A DNA stretch of 64,000 nucleotides from Gordonia terrae (lineage in GTDB: Bacteria; Actinomycetota; Actinomycetes; Mycobacteriales; Mycobacteriaceae): the NCBI RefSeq assembly GCF_001698225.1, contig NZ_CP016594.1, positions 5,146,001 to 5,210,000 on the forward strand, given 5' to 3'. Made by a program: the position numbers and the translations under genes. Below, piece after piece: positions 50,890 through 59,836 of this stretch. The notes beneath the pieces were generated by a model that did not search any database, was not told the origin of the DNA, and saw nothing but the letters and a program-made list of their open reading frames with translations. Numbering within the stretch: the first letter of the stretch is position 1; each line of letters begins with the position of its first letter.

Positions 50890-52134
50890 ATGTCCTCGCC
50901 GTCCTCCTCGTCGCGATCAGGGCCGCCGTCCTCCGGGTTGTCGTCGGATACCGAGACCCGTCCGGAGCCGCATCGCTGGTCGGCCGCGGACCTCGCCGGC
51001 CCGACCCTGATCTTCGTCGGCGCGTTCTTGCTCGCGGTGACGATCGCCCTGCCGACGTTGCTTGTCGGCGGATTCCGCACCATCCCGCTGAGCACGGACT
51101 TCACCACGGTCGCCACCGCCGATGACGCGACGATCTTCGACCGGTGTTCGCTCGAGACCCGCTCGGCGCGCGCCGTCGACGCCGACCTCGTCCGCCAGCA
51201 ACGCGTCGTCGCGGTGCAACCCTCCGACGAACACCGGGTGACCCTGCAGGCCGGGACGTCGATCCAGGCCCAGGCGCTGCGCATCGACGGCCGTGAGGTC
51301 GACCCGGGCGATCCGCGTCCCGGCGTCGACCCAGGGGGTTCTCAGGCAGATGATCCGGCGCAACCGTGCAACGACGCGACGGTCAACGCGATCAAGGACC
51401 GGGTGACGCTCGACCGGAAGAACGCGCTGCCCCGGCTCGCCGCGCGCGGGGCGTCGGAGATCCAGTACGACAGCGGTCAGGCCGCCGTCCTCGTCCCGGA
51501 TCGGCGCGGCGTCACCTATCTCCTCCCGTTCGACACCGAACCGGCCGATCGGGAGTTCTTCGACGCCGTCACCCGCACCACCGTGCCGCTGGTCTACGAC
51601 GGCGACACCGAGGTGCACGGCCGCGACGTCGACCGGTTCCGCGCCGAGGTGCCCGACACCGATCTCGCCCGCGCGGCACTCGGCAGGCCCGTCGGCACGA
51701 ATGTCTCGATCACGCGGCCGGCGTCGTGGTTCGGGGTCGGCGACACGAGTCGCCCGCTGACCGCGAACCTGCACCACCGCAGTTCGTGGGACCTCGCCGT
51801 CGATCCCCGGACCGGCACCATCGTCGACGCGACGATCACCGTCGACGAGGTGTACCGGTTTCCCGACGGCACGCCGGGTGTACCGGCCGACTTCAAATTG
51901 CCGCACCTGCGTGCGACATTCGCCTACGACGAGGACACCCAGACCCGGATGACGGACCTCGCCTCCGATCTCGCGACCCCGATCCTGATCTGGGGCCGCC
52001 TCGTCCCGATCGGCACCGCTGTCCTGGGCGTGGTGGCGTTGCTGGCCGGGCTGGTGCTCACCAATCCGGCCTGGCTGCCCGCCCGGTTCCGCCGCCGACG
52101 TGGCGCGGAAACCGTTGACGGGCAGCCGGAGTGA
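50890..52134 (+). CDS. DUF3068 membrane protein (Rv0227c-like)
   Basis: A 414-residue protein. A Ser/Pro-rich N-terminus leads to one helix (about residues 42-66), a large extracytoplasmic domain (about 70-375) and a second helix (about 378-402). This is the DUF3068 arrangement seen in Rv0227c, an envelope protein of unknown activity restricted to mycolata and relatives. ATG at 50890 was chosen over a TTG at 50872. It is divergent from the acyltransferase. Confidence 0.88.
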   Translation: MSSPSSSSRSGPPSSGLSSDTETRPEPHRWSAADLAGPTLIFVGAFLLAVTIALPTLLVGGFRTIPLSTDFTTVATADDATIFDRCSLETRSARAVDADLVRQQRVVAVQPSDEHRVTLQAGTSIQAQALRIDGREVDPGDPRPGVDPGGSQADDPAQPCNDATVNAIKDRVTLDRKNALPRLAARGASEIQYDSGQAAVLVPDRRGVTYLLPFDTEPADREFFDAVTRTTVPLVYDGDTEVHGRDVDRFRAEVPDTDLARAALGRPVGTNVSITRPASWFGVGDTSRPLTANLHHRSSWDLAVDPRTGTIVDATITVDEVYRFPDGTPGVPADFKLPHLRATFAYDEDTQTRMTDLASDLATPILIWGRLVPIGTAVLGVVALLAGLVLTNPAWLPARFRRRRGAETVDGQPE

Positions 52135-52144
52135 CCAGGATCGG

Positions 52145-52615
52145 TCAGGAAGCCGACTCGGCGGCGAGCCTGCCGAGGGTGTCGTCGAGCTGAGCCTCGG
52201 TGACGAGCGGGAACTTGACCTGCTCGAGCAGCTTCTTGTCGGTGACCTTCGACCAGTCGTAGGTGTGGCGCACCAGGGTCTCGTTGGGGCCCTGGGACTC
52301 CAGCTCCCACAGCCATTCCCATCCGGGCGGCTCGGTGCCGGCGGGTGCGGTCTTCCACGCCAGCAACTTGTCCTTGGCGTAACCCGTGACGTGGTTGTCC
52401 GTCTTGTACTCGCCACCCATGTGGTCGCCGGCCATGTTCATCGTGAACACGTCCCCCACCTGTTGGATGCGGTCGGCGTGGTCCACGCCGCGGATGAATC
52501 CCGAACCGTCGAGCGCCTGATGCCGTTCGGGATTGGAGAGAATGTCGAACACCGCGTCGACGGGCGCCTCGATGATGCGTTGGACAGTGACCTGTGTGCT
52601 CTCGTTGTCGCTCAT
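52145..52615 (-). CDS. SRPBCC-family (polyketide cyclase/START-like) protein
   Basis: A 156-residue SRPBCC protein with the N-terminal beta strand VTVQRIIEAPVDAVFDILSN and later GWEWLWELESQGPNETLVRH, forming a helix-grip fold with a hydrophobic pocket. Members bind or modify small hydrophobic ligands. The substrate is unknown. It lies at the 3' end of the DUF3068 gene (10-bp gap, convergent) and downstream of the flippase gene. Confidence 0.85.
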   Translation of the reverse strand: MSDNESTQVTVQRIIEAPVDAVFDILSNPERHQALDGSGFIRGVDHADRIQQVGDVFTMNMAGDHMGGEYKTDNHVTGYAKDKLLAWKTAPAGTEPPGWEWLWELESQGPNETLVRHTYDWSKVTDKKLLEQVKFPLVTEAQLDDTLGRLAAESAS

Positions 52616-52671
52616 CACACAACACTGCCGAAACTTCGGGAACTCGGCAACGTCCGAGATCGACACGTCGC

Positions 52672-53856
52672 TCAGCGCGCGACCGCCCACGTTCCCAGCG
52701 CGGCGATCGTGACGGCCACCGCGGCGGTCCCGGCGACCCCGATCACCGACCCCGCGAGGGTGACGATGACCAGCACCTCGGCGGCCACGACCACCCAGGT
52801 GCCGAGGGCGACGCGCGTCCGGTCTCGCGCGATCGCCGACAGCAGGACGACCTGCAGGACGGCGAGTGCGGCGCCGATGTAGGCGAACAGCCACAAGATC
52901 GGCACGAGGGCGTCGTAACCGTCCCCGAAGACGAACGGGACGATCGGACCGGCCGCACCGGCCAGCACGGTCAGCACCACTCCGATCCCGGCGACCACCG
53001 CGACCGCCTGTCGCAGCGACGCCGCCGAACGTGCGGGGTCGGCGAGGCGCGGATAGAAGACGACGCCGATGGCCTGCGGAAGCCAGAAGGCGACCTTGGT
53101 CGCGATCGCCCCGAGCGCGTACACCCCGACCTCCTCGGCGTCGAGGACCCGGGGTGAGAGCAACAGGTCGATCGACGAGGCGACGATGAGCACCAGCTGG
53201 ACCTGCGACGCGCGGACCACGCTGAGCACCCCGGCGGTACCCGACGGCGCGCGTCCCGACCGGCCGTCGCGCGCCACCGACCACACCACGAGCCAGACGA
53301 CGACTGCCGCGGCGGCGGCACCCAGCGTCCCGGCCAGCAGCCCTCCGGCGGGCCCGGCACCGGCGGCGAACGCCCCGATGATCGGCACCGATCGGGCGAT
53401 ACCGACCACGGCCAGCACCCAGGACAGCACCTGGAACTCGCCGCGTCCCTGCAGAATCCCCTGACCTGCGGCGATGAGCGCGAGCAGCGGCGCCGAGGCG
53501 AGTGCTGCCGCCGTCGTCGCGACATCGGTGCGCAACAACAACGCGACCAGTGGGGTGGCGACGGCGGTGAACACGACGACCCAGAAGGTCGTCACCAGGC
53601 CCAGCCTGCGGAGCCGTCCTTCGTCGCCGCCGAGGACGACCTCCCGGGCGATCACGTTCTGCAACGCCATCGCCGGCACGCCGAGCACGAGCATCGCCGA
53701 CAGCAGCACCGCGAACTCGCCGTACTCGCTGACGTCGAGGAAGTGCGCACTCGCGGTGAGGTGCACCACGTACATGCAGACGTTGGCCACCATCGAACCG
53801 ACCGCCACCGACCCGACGGCGCCGACCGTGCCCGTTCTCCGGCGCGTCTGCTGCAT
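52672..53856 (-). CDS. Polysaccharide/oligosaccharide flippase-like membrane protein
   Basis: A 394-residue membrane protein with about eleven to twelve helices, of the MOP superfamily (Wzx/PST type). Typical parts are the N-terminal VGSMVANVCMYVVHL, a central SIDLLLSPRVLDAEEVGVYA and GVVFYPRLADPARS. Such proteins move lipid-linked saccharides across the membrane. Its place among AftD, acyltransferase and glycosyltransferase genes supports a role in envelope glycan export. The substrate is unknown. Confidence 0.82.
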   Translation of the reverse strand: MQQTRRRTGTVGAVGSVAVGSMVANVCMYVVHLTASAHFLDVSEYGEFAVLLSAMLVLGVPAMALQNVIAREVVLGGDEGRLRRLGLVTTFWVVVFTAVATPLVALLLRTDVATTAAALASAPLLALIAAGQGILQGRGEFQVLSWVLAVVGIARSVPIIGAFAAGAGPAGGLLAGTLGAAAAAVVVWLVVWSVARDGRSGRAPSGTAGVLSVVRASQVQLVLIVASSIDLLLSPRVLDAEEVGVYALGAIATKVAFWLPQAIGVVFYPRLADPARSAASLRQAVAVVAGIGVVLTVLAGAAGPIVPFVFGDGYDALVPILWLFAYIGAALAVLQVVLLSAIARDRTRVALGTWVVVAAEVLVIVTLAGSVIGVAGTAAVAVTIAALGTWAVAR

Positions 53857-54033
53857 GGACCAAGTGTGCCGACCTCGACGTCGCGGCGTCGCACGGGGCG
53901 GGCACGAGGTAGCGCGGGGGACGCGGGCGATCTGCTTTGCACGTGCAGTCGTGCATAGGCAACGATGGGGCGGTTGCTGTTGCCGAGCGCGGGATCCACC
54001 GATCGCGCGTGTTCACTGGACCGAGAGACCCTG

Positions 54034-54969
54034 ATGTACGACGACAACCCCTACGACGCCGAGTCGACCGACATCGGTTCGCGCATCGACCCGGTGCTGG
54101 CGCGGAGCTGGCTGCTGGTCAACGGCTCCCACTATGCGAAGTTCGAGCCGGCGTCCCGTTCGCGTGCCGACATCGTCGTGTTGGACATCGAAGACGCGGT
54201 GGCCCCCAAGGACAAGGTCGCCGCGCGCGACAACGTCGTCCGCTGGCTCGGGCCGAAGGACGGCACGCACGGCCCCGGCGCCGGAGACTGGGTCCGTGTC
54301 AACGGGTTCGGCACGCCGTGGTGGGCCGACGACCTCGACGCCCTGTCGCAGACCGCCGTCGGCGGCGTGATGCTGGCGATGGTCGAGTCCGTCGACCATG
54401 TCACCGAGACCGCCAAGCGCCTGCCCGGCCTGCCCATCGTGGCGCTCGTGGAGACCGCGCGCGGACTCGAGCGCATCAGTGAGATCGCGGCCACGAAGGG
54501 CACGTTCCGTCTCGCGTTCGGCATCGGGGACTTTCGCCGCGACACCGGATTCGGCGACGACCCGCAGACCCTCGCGTACGCCCGTTCACGTTTCACCATC
54601 GCGGCCAAGGCCGCCCACCTGCCGAGCGCCATCGACGGGCCGACGGTCGGTTCGAGTGCCCTGAAGCTCAGCGAGGCGACCGCGGTGAGCGCCGAGTTCG
54701 GCATGACCGGCAAGATCTGCCTCACCCCGAGTCAGTGCGCCCAGGTCAACGAGGGCCTGTCCCCCTCGCAGGACGAGATCACCTGGGCCCGGGAGTTCTT
54801 CGCCGAGTTCGAGCGCGACGGCGGTGAGATCCGCAACGGTTCCGACCTGCCGCGGATCGCACGGGCGACCAAGATCCTGGACCTGGCCCGGTCGTACGGC
54901 ATCACCGAATCCGACTACGACGACGATCCGGTGCACGCTCCCGCGCCGTCGGACACCCACCACTTCTGA
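54034..54969 (+). CDS. HpcH/HpaI aldolase/citrate-lyase-like (CitE-type) protein
   Basis: A 311-residue TIM-barrel lyase of the HpcH/HpaI family. The start of the barrel, RSWLLVNGSHYAKFEPASRS, is followed by VVLDIEDAVAPKDKVAAR, where the Asp/Glu bind Mg. Later come VALVETARGLERISEI, FGIGDFRRDTG and a C-terminal KICLTPSQCAQVN. Stand-alone CitE-like proteins cleave malyl-, citramalyl- or beta-methylmalyl-CoA-type substrates. ATG at 54034 (MYDDNPYDAEST) is preferred over one at 53965. Its 14-bp spacing to the next gene suggests a shared transcript. Confidence 0.85.
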   Translation: MYDDNPYDAESTDIGSRIDPVLARSWLLVNGSHYAKFEPASRSRADIVVLDIEDAVAPKDKVAARDNVVRWLGPKDGTHGPGAGDWVRVNGFGTPWWADDLDALSQTAVGGVMLAMVESVDHVTETAKRLPGLPIVALVETARGLERISEIAATKGTFRLAFGIGDFRRDTGFGDDPQTLAYARSRFTIAAKAAHLPSAIDGPTVGSSALKLSEATAVSAEFGMTGKICLTPSQCAQVNEGLSPSQDEITWAREFFAEFERDGGEIRNGSDLPRIARATKILDLARSYGITESDYDDDPVHAPAPSDTHHF

Positions 54970-54983
54970 AGGGGATCGCCGCG

Positions 54984-56855
54984 GTGACTCCCCGACGACT
55001 GCTGCCGGCCCTATACGGCACCAGTATCGGTGCGACCGCGGTGATCCTGGCGCCGCTGCTGCCAGGGCTGATCGGCATCGGCGACCGGTATCTGCTGTAT
55101 CGCGATGCGGTGTCCACGCCGCGCACCCACGTCACGGACACCACGCTCGGGATCGGCGACCTACCGCCGCGCGCCGTGCCGCAGGACTGGTTCCTCGCGA
55201 TGGCCAGCACCGTCGTCGACGGCGGCATCGTCGTGCTGGCGGTTCTCGCCGCGGCCCTGGTGTTCGCCGGTGTCGGCTACGGACGGCTGGCGGCCCGGCT
55301 GGTCCCGGACGCCGGACGCACGGGTGCCGCGGCCGCCGCGCTCGTCGCGATATGGAATCCCTATGTCGCCGAACGGCTCCTGCAGGGTCACTGGAGTCTG
55401 CTGGCCGGGTTTGCGGCACTGGGGTGGATTGTCGTCACGGTCCTCGACCTGCGGGAACGCCCACCGCAGTGTGAGCCGGCACCAAGCGCAGCGAGGCGAG
55501 ACACTCCGCTGGTTGAGCCGGCACCGAGCGAAGCCGCCGGGTCGAGTAAGCGACGAAGGAGCGCATCGAGATCGAGGAGCCGAGTCGAAGCCACCCGGCG
55601 ACCGGACCCCCGAGCACACACCGTCCGGCTTCTTCAGCTGGGCGGGCTGTTCGCCGTCGCCGGGCTGACGCCCACCGGTTCCGTCCTCGCCGGAATCGTC
55701 TTCGCGACAGCGCTTCTGGCACGCCCGATCGGGCTGCGACCCACGGCCGTCGCCGTCGCGCTCTGGGTCCTCAGCGCCCTGCCCTGGTTGCTGACGTCCC
55801 TGATCACCGACGCCCCGACCACATCGGCGGCCGCCGGGGTCGAGGCGTTCGGCCTGCGGTCGGAGCCGTGGCTCGGGCCCGTGGGCACGGTCGGGTCACT
55901 GGGCGGGATCTGGAACGCCGACGCGGTGCCGGCGAGCCGGACCATCGGATGGGCCGCGGTGGCCACCATCTGCCTGCTCCTCGTCGTCGCGGTCGGCGCC
56001 GGCCACCTGTGGCGCCGTCGCCGGCAGCTCGATCCGCTCGTCCGCGCCATCGCCGTGCTGGCGTCGGTCACCGCGATCCTGTTGCTGCTGAGCACCTTCG
56101 GACCGGTCCGGGCGGGCCTGGGGTTCGTCGTCGAACACGTCGGTGGCGGTGGGCTCCTCCGCGACACCCAGAAGTTCTCGGCGCTCCTCGTCCCGGCGGT
56201 CGCGGTCTGCGTCGCGGCGGCCGTGGCGGCGGCGAGGCGGCGTGTCCCTTCGGGATTCGCGTTCGCCGCGGTCGCATTGCTCGTGGTGGCACCGCTCCCC
56301 GACCTCGCGTGGGGAGTCGGTGGTGCGGTGCGCGCGATCGACTATCCCGACGAGTGGCGGCAGGTCGCCGACATCGTCCCGCCGGCACGCGGTTCGGTCG
56401 CCCTGTGGCCGCCCGGCACGGTCCGCGAGTATCCCTTCGCACGCGATCCGTCCCTCGATCCCGCCGCTCGGACGTTCCGCGCGCCGGTCGTCGAATCCGG
56501 TGAGCTCCGGGTCGACGGGGAAGTGATCGATCCCGCCGGAGAACACGCCGCAGCCGTGACGCGGGTACTGGAGTCCGGCGGGTCACCGGCCGCGCTCGCC
56601 GCGCTCGGCGTCGGGTGGGTGGCGGTCGAGAACGACGATCCGCCTGCGCAACTCGCCGCGTCGGGGCACATGGTCTTCGACGGGCCGTCGCTGCGGTTGT
56701 ATCAGGTGACCGGCCCGGCGGATCGATCCGCCGACGACGCCGACCGCGCGATCGCGACCGGCGCGCACCTCGCGTGGGCCGCGCTGCTCGTCGCGGGCCT
56801 GATCAGCGCCGGCGTCGGCGTGGCGCGGACGACACGGCGTCGAACGTCGCCATGA
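54984..56855 (+). CDS. Large membrane protein, Rv0226c-like
   Basis: A 623-residue polytopic membrane protein with about ten to twelve helices plus a C-terminal extracytoplasmic domain, like Rv0226c in the matching M. tuberculosis neighbourhood, where the function is unknown. Loop elements include VAIWNPYVAERLLQGHWSLL and GGGLLRDTQKFSALLVPAVA, the latter resembling a segment of AftD (LRNIHKFEPLLRIPLAL), so a GT-C relationship is possible. The start is GTG at 54984. Residues about 162-206 derive from an inserted repeat. The 3' end overlaps the convergent glycosyltransferase by 53 bp. Confidence 0.85.
   Translation: MTPRRLLPALYGTSIGATAVILAPLLPGLIGIGDRYLLYRDAVSTPRTHVTDTTLGIGDLPPRAVPQDWFLAMASTVVDGGIVVLAVLAAALVFAGVGYGRLAARLVPDAGRTGAAAAALVAIWNPYVAERLLQGHWSLLAGFAALGWIVVTVLDLRERPPQCEPAPSAARRDTPLVEPAPSEAAGSSKRRRSASRSRSRVEATRRPDPRAHTVRLLQLGGLFAVAGLTPTGSVLAGIVFATALLARPIGLRPTAVAVALWVLSALPWLLTSLITDAPTTSAAAGVEAFGLRSEPWLGPVGTVGSLGGIWNADAVPASRTIGWAAVATICLLLVVAVGAGHLWRRRRQLDPLVRAIAVLASVTAILLLLSTFGPVRAGLGFVVEHVGGGGLLRDTQKFSALLVPAVAVCVAAAVAAARRRVPSGFAFAAVALLVVAPLPDLAWGVGGAVRAIDYPDEWRQVADIVPPARGSVALWPPGTVREYPFARDPSLDPAARTFRAPVVESGELRVDGEVIDPAGEHAAAVTRVLESGGSPAALAALGVGWVAVENDDPPAQLAASGHMVFDGPSLRLYQVTGPADRSADDADRAIATGAHLAWAALLVAGLISAGVGVARTTRRRTSP
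55470..55600. repeat. Class B repeats inserted in a coding gene
   Basis: A partial copy near 55472-55502 and a full but modified copy at 55506-55595 lie in frame inside the Rv0226c-like gene. They encode a hydrophilic stretch with PLVEPAPSEAAG and RVEATRRPDP in a membrane protein. The full copy begins CCGCTGGTTGAGCCGGCACC and ends GAGTCGAAGCCACC, as at 5742-5790. Confidence 0.9.
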
Positions 56856-57972
56856 ATCCGTCGCACGTCGCCGACCACGAGTAGCGACTCGCCTTGGCTT
56901 GCGCGTTCCGTCCGAGCCGGCCCGACTCATCCGGGTTGTCGATGAGTTTCCTCGTCGCACTGGCGAGTTCGTCGACACCGTCGACCAGCAGCCCGGTGTG
57001 TCCGTCGTCGATCGAGTCGGCGAGTCCGACCGCACTGCGATAACCGATCGTCGGGACACCGTGCTGAGCGGCTTCGACGACGGCGAGGCCCCATCCCTCC
57101 TTGCGCGACGGCATGAGGTGGACCCGGGCCCGGGCGAGGAGTTCGTGCTTGCGTCGTTCGTCCACGTGGCCGTGGAACGTGACCGCCCCGGTCACCGCGA
57201 GTTCGGCTGCGGCACGGTGCAGTTCGTCCGACCACCAACCGCCGCCGATGACATCGAGGTGGGCGTCGACCCCGTCGCGACGCAACCGTGCGAGCACGGT
57301 CAGCGCGTCCTCGACCTGCTTGTGCGGAACCAGCCGCGACAACACGCAGAGCCGAACCGGGTCGTCGAACATGGCGTCGCCGGCGCGATCGGGCGCCTCG
57401 ATGCCCTCGGGCAGCGGATCGATCCCGTTGCGCACGACCGCGATCCGCTCGGCGTCCACCCCGAGTGCGACGAGCTCGGACTTCGACGGCGCGGAGACGG
57501 TGACGTACCGATTGCGACGATGGATCCGGGGCGACACCCGCGACTCGAGAAACCACCCGATGTGGCCGAGGAGGCGACCGGCCACCGGCCACTGCTCACG
57601 GTGACAGTGGTGGACGAGGACGACCGTCGGCGCCGGCGACACCAGCACCGAGAAGAACGGCACACCGTTCTGTGTGTCGACGACGACGTCCGGTCGGCAC
57701 CCCGCCAGCGGTCCCAGACCGAACCGACCGCCGAGGATCGTCGCGAGCATGCGCGGATACACACTGATGCGTCCGCCGGCACGGATGAACCGCATGCCGT
57801 CCCGCTGCTCCTCGCGGACGGACCCGGGGTAGGCGGAGGTGAGGAAGGTGACGGTCGCGCCGCGTCGGGCCAGTTCGGCGCCCACGCGTTCCAGATAGGT
57901 CTCACTGCCGCCGCCCTGGGGGTGGCGGGTGTCCCGCCAGCACAGGAGCAGGACGTTCGACGGTGCGCGCAT
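56803..57972 (-). CDS. GT4-family glycosyltransferase (Rv0225-like)
   Basis: A 389-residue GT-B glycosyltransferase of family 4. The N-terminal acceptor domain has WRDTRHPQGGGSETYLERVG. The nucleotide-sugar domain has LCVLSRLVPHKQVEDAL and the E-x7-E motif in PSRKEGWGLAVVEAAQHG (about residues 303-320). It corresponds to Rv0225. It is likely to add a hexose or related sugar to an envelope glycolipid. It overlaps the convergent membrane-protein gene by 53 bp. Confidence 0.9.
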   Translation of the reverse strand: MRAPSNVLLLCWRDTRHPQGGGSETYLERVGAELARRGATVTFLTSAYPGSVREEQRDGMRFIRAGGRISVYPRMLATILGGRFGLGPLAGCRPDVVVDTQNGVPFFSVLVSPAPTVVLVHHCHREQWPVAGRLLGHIGWFLESRVSPRIHRRNRYVTVSAPSKSELVALGVDAERIAVVRNGIDPLPEGIEAPDRAGDAMFDDPVRLCVLSRLVPHKQVEDALTVLARLRRDGVDAHLDVIGGGWWSDELHRAAAELAVTGAVTFHGHVDERRKHELLARARVHLMPSRKEGWGLAVVEAAQHGVPTIGYRSAVGLADSIDDGHTGLLVDGVDELASATRKLIDNPDESGRLGRNAQAKASRYSWSATCDGFMATFDAVSSAPRRRRR

Positions 57973-58035
57973 TGTCGGTCAGCCTACCGACCGGAGGGTG
58001 AACGCCGGTACCCGCCGCACTAGAGTGACCCGACG

Positions 58036-58815
58036 ATGACCACTCCACTCTCCGGTGCGCGGATGGCCCGGCTCGCCACCCTGCGCCGCGCCGCGGGACT
58101 GCTGAACGACTTCCGCTTCGAGCAGTCCGATCCCGCGCGGTTCTACGGCGCGCTGGCCGCCGACACCGCGAGCATGGTCGAGGCGTTCGTGCCGGATCTC
58201 GCCGGCGCCGCTCCCGACGGGGCGGTGGTCCTCGATGTGGGCGGCGGCCCCGGGTACTTCGCCGACGCCTTCCGCGCCCGGGGCGCCCACTACGTCTCCG
58301 TCGAACCCGATCCCACCGAGATGCACGCCGGCGGGCTCGAGCATCGCGGGTCGGTCCGCGGATCGGGCCAGGCGCTCCCCTTCGCCGACGGTTGCGTCGA
58401 CGTGTGCCTGTCGTCGAACGTCGTCGAACACACGCCGACCCCGTGGCAGATGGCCGACGAGATGCTGCGGGTGACGCGTCCCGGCGGCGTCGTGATCATC
58501 AGCTACACGCTGTGGTGGGGACCGTTCGGCGGTCACGAGATGGGCCTGACGCACTATCTCGGCGGCCATCGGGCGGCGCGGCTGTACACCCGACGCCACG
58601 GCCGCCCGCCCAAGAATCTCTACGGCACATCGCTGTTCGCGGTCTCGGCGGCCGACGGCCTGCGCTGGGCCCGTGCGGCAGCCGGCAGTGGTCGCGCCGA
58701 ACTCGTCGCGGCGTTCCCGCGCTACATCCCGCGCTGGATGTGGTGGGTCATGCGCGTGCCGGTGCTCCGCGACGTCCTCGGTACCAATCTGGTGCTCGTC
58801 CTGCAGCGACGCTGA
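58036..58815 (+). CDS. Class I SAM-dependent methyltransferase (Rv0224c-like)
   Basis: A 259-residue methyltransferase. Motif I is VLDVGGGPGYFADAF (about residues 65-79), and motif II-like VDVCLSSNVVEHTPTPW and motif III RPGGVVIISYTLWWGPFGG follow. It is divergent from the glycosyltransferase with 63 bp between starts, as Rv0224c is in M. tuberculosis. It may methylate a sugar or lipid in the same pathway. The substrate is unknown. It ends next to the intact class A repeat. Confidence 0.9.
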   Translation: MTTPLSGARMARLATLRRAAGLLNDFRFEQSDPARFYGALAADTASMVEAFVPDLAGAAPDGAVVLDVGGGPGYFADAFRARGAHYVSVEPDPTEMHAGGLEHRGSVRGSGQALPFADGCVDVCLSSNVVEHTPTPWQMADEMLRVTRPGGVVIISYTLWWGPFGGHEMGLTHYLGGHRAARLYTRRHGRPPKNLYGTSLFAVSAADGLRWARAAAGSGRAELVAAFPRYIPRWMWWVMRVPVLRDVLGTNLVLVLQRR

Positions 58816-58854
58816 TCCGAGAAGACCGTCGCCGGGAGCCTGTGTCCTGATTCC

Positions 58855-58957
58855 TGCTCCCTGAGGTGCGAGCGAAGCGAGCCACGAAGGGCCGGTGCGT
58901 CGAACTCGCCAGCCCCTTCGAGGCTCGTCGCTTGCGCTCCTCACACCTCAGGGAGCA
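58855..58957. repeat. Intact class A dispersed inverted repeat
   Basis: Left arm 58855-58891 and right arm 58914-58957 flank a 22-bp spacer. The outer 14 bases pair perfectly (TGCTCCCTGAGGTG / CACCTCAGGGAGCA), as does GAAGGG/CCCTTC next to the spacer; the middle pairs partly. Each left arm has an internal palindrome GCGAGCGAAGCGAGC-like. It lies between convergent genes and could act as a bidirectional terminator. Confidence 0.9.
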
Positions 58958-58974
58958 AGAATTCGGTGCCCGGA

Positions 58975-59781
58975 CTACTCCGCAGCGAGGTCCGCAGTGC
59001 AGTTGAGGGTGCCGCCCTGGCTGGTGGCGGCGGCGAGCTGTTCACCGTCGGCGAGGATGGCACACGACACCGGGCCGCGAACCACGATGGCGGACAGGCT
59101 CGCACGGGTCCCCTCGAGTTGCACCCGCTGCGACCAGGGTGACCCCGTCGCCGGGATCACGGTCGGCGACCCCGGGCCACGACGGAACGTGAGCGCGACG
59201 ACGTCGCCGTTCCCGGTCAGCTGGTAGGTGATGGTTCCGGAGCGCTGCGTCGTCGTCGTGGTCGACGTCGTCTCCTCGGTGGTCGTGGTGCTCGACGGCG
59301 TCGTCGCGCTGGTCGTCGCCGGTTCGCTCGACTCGGTGATCGACGACGATGCCGCGCTGGTGGAATCACCATCGCCCGAGCGGGTCACCAACACGACGAC
59401 CAACCCGAGCACCACCAGCGCGATCAGGGCGGCCAGCGCCAGCCCGATCGTCCGTCCCTTCGATCCGGACCCACGGGGCGGCTCACCACCGGCCGGCGCG
59501 TCGTACGGCGACGACGCATACGGCGCACCGCCGGTGTACTGGGGATCGGTGTATTGCGGCTCGGTGTACGGGCCCGGATACGGCTGGCCGCCCTGGTGCG
59601 GCTCGGTGTACGGACCCGGTTGGTGCGGCTCGGTGTAGGGGCCGGGATAGGGCTGCCCGGGGTGCTGCTCGGTGTAGGCCTGCGACGGCGGCGCCGACGG
59701 GTCGAAGTCCGGATCGAACTGCCGGGTCTCCGGCGGATCGTTCCGCGGATCGTTGGGATCGCCCTCAGGTGGTCGGGTCAT
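58975..59781 (-). CDS. Proline-rich membrane-anchored protein with MmpS-like domain
   Basis: A 268-residue protein. A Pro/Tyr/Gln-rich cytoplasmic region contains repeated PYPGPYTEP and GPYTEPHQ units (residues about 35-90). It is followed by one transmembrane helix (about 112-134), a Ser/Thr-rich linker with poly-Thr, and a C-terminal beta-sandwich-like domain similar to MmpS proteins (TITYQLTGNGDVVALTFRRG; PWSQRVQLEG; VSCAILADGEQL). MmpS partners of MmpL transporters support export, but no MmpL gene lies in the window. ATG at 59781 was chosen. Confidence 0.75.
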   Translation of the reverse strand: MTRPPEGDPNDPRNDPPETRQFDPDFDPSAPPSQAYTEQHPGQPYPGPYTEPHQPGPYTEPHQGGQPYPGPYTEPQYTDPQYTGGAPYASSPYDAPAGGEPPRGSGSKGRTIGLALAALIALVVLGLVVVLVTRSGDGDSTSAASSSITESSEPATTSATTPSSTTTTEETTSTTTTTQRSGTITYQLTGNGDVVALTFRRGPGSPTVIPATGSPWSQRVQLEGTRASLSAIVVRGPVSCAILADGEQLAAATSQGGTLNCTADLAAE

Positions 59782-59836
59782 GCGGACGATTCTGTCATCC
59801 GCGGATCGGTCCCGACCCGACCACCACGAACCTGCG

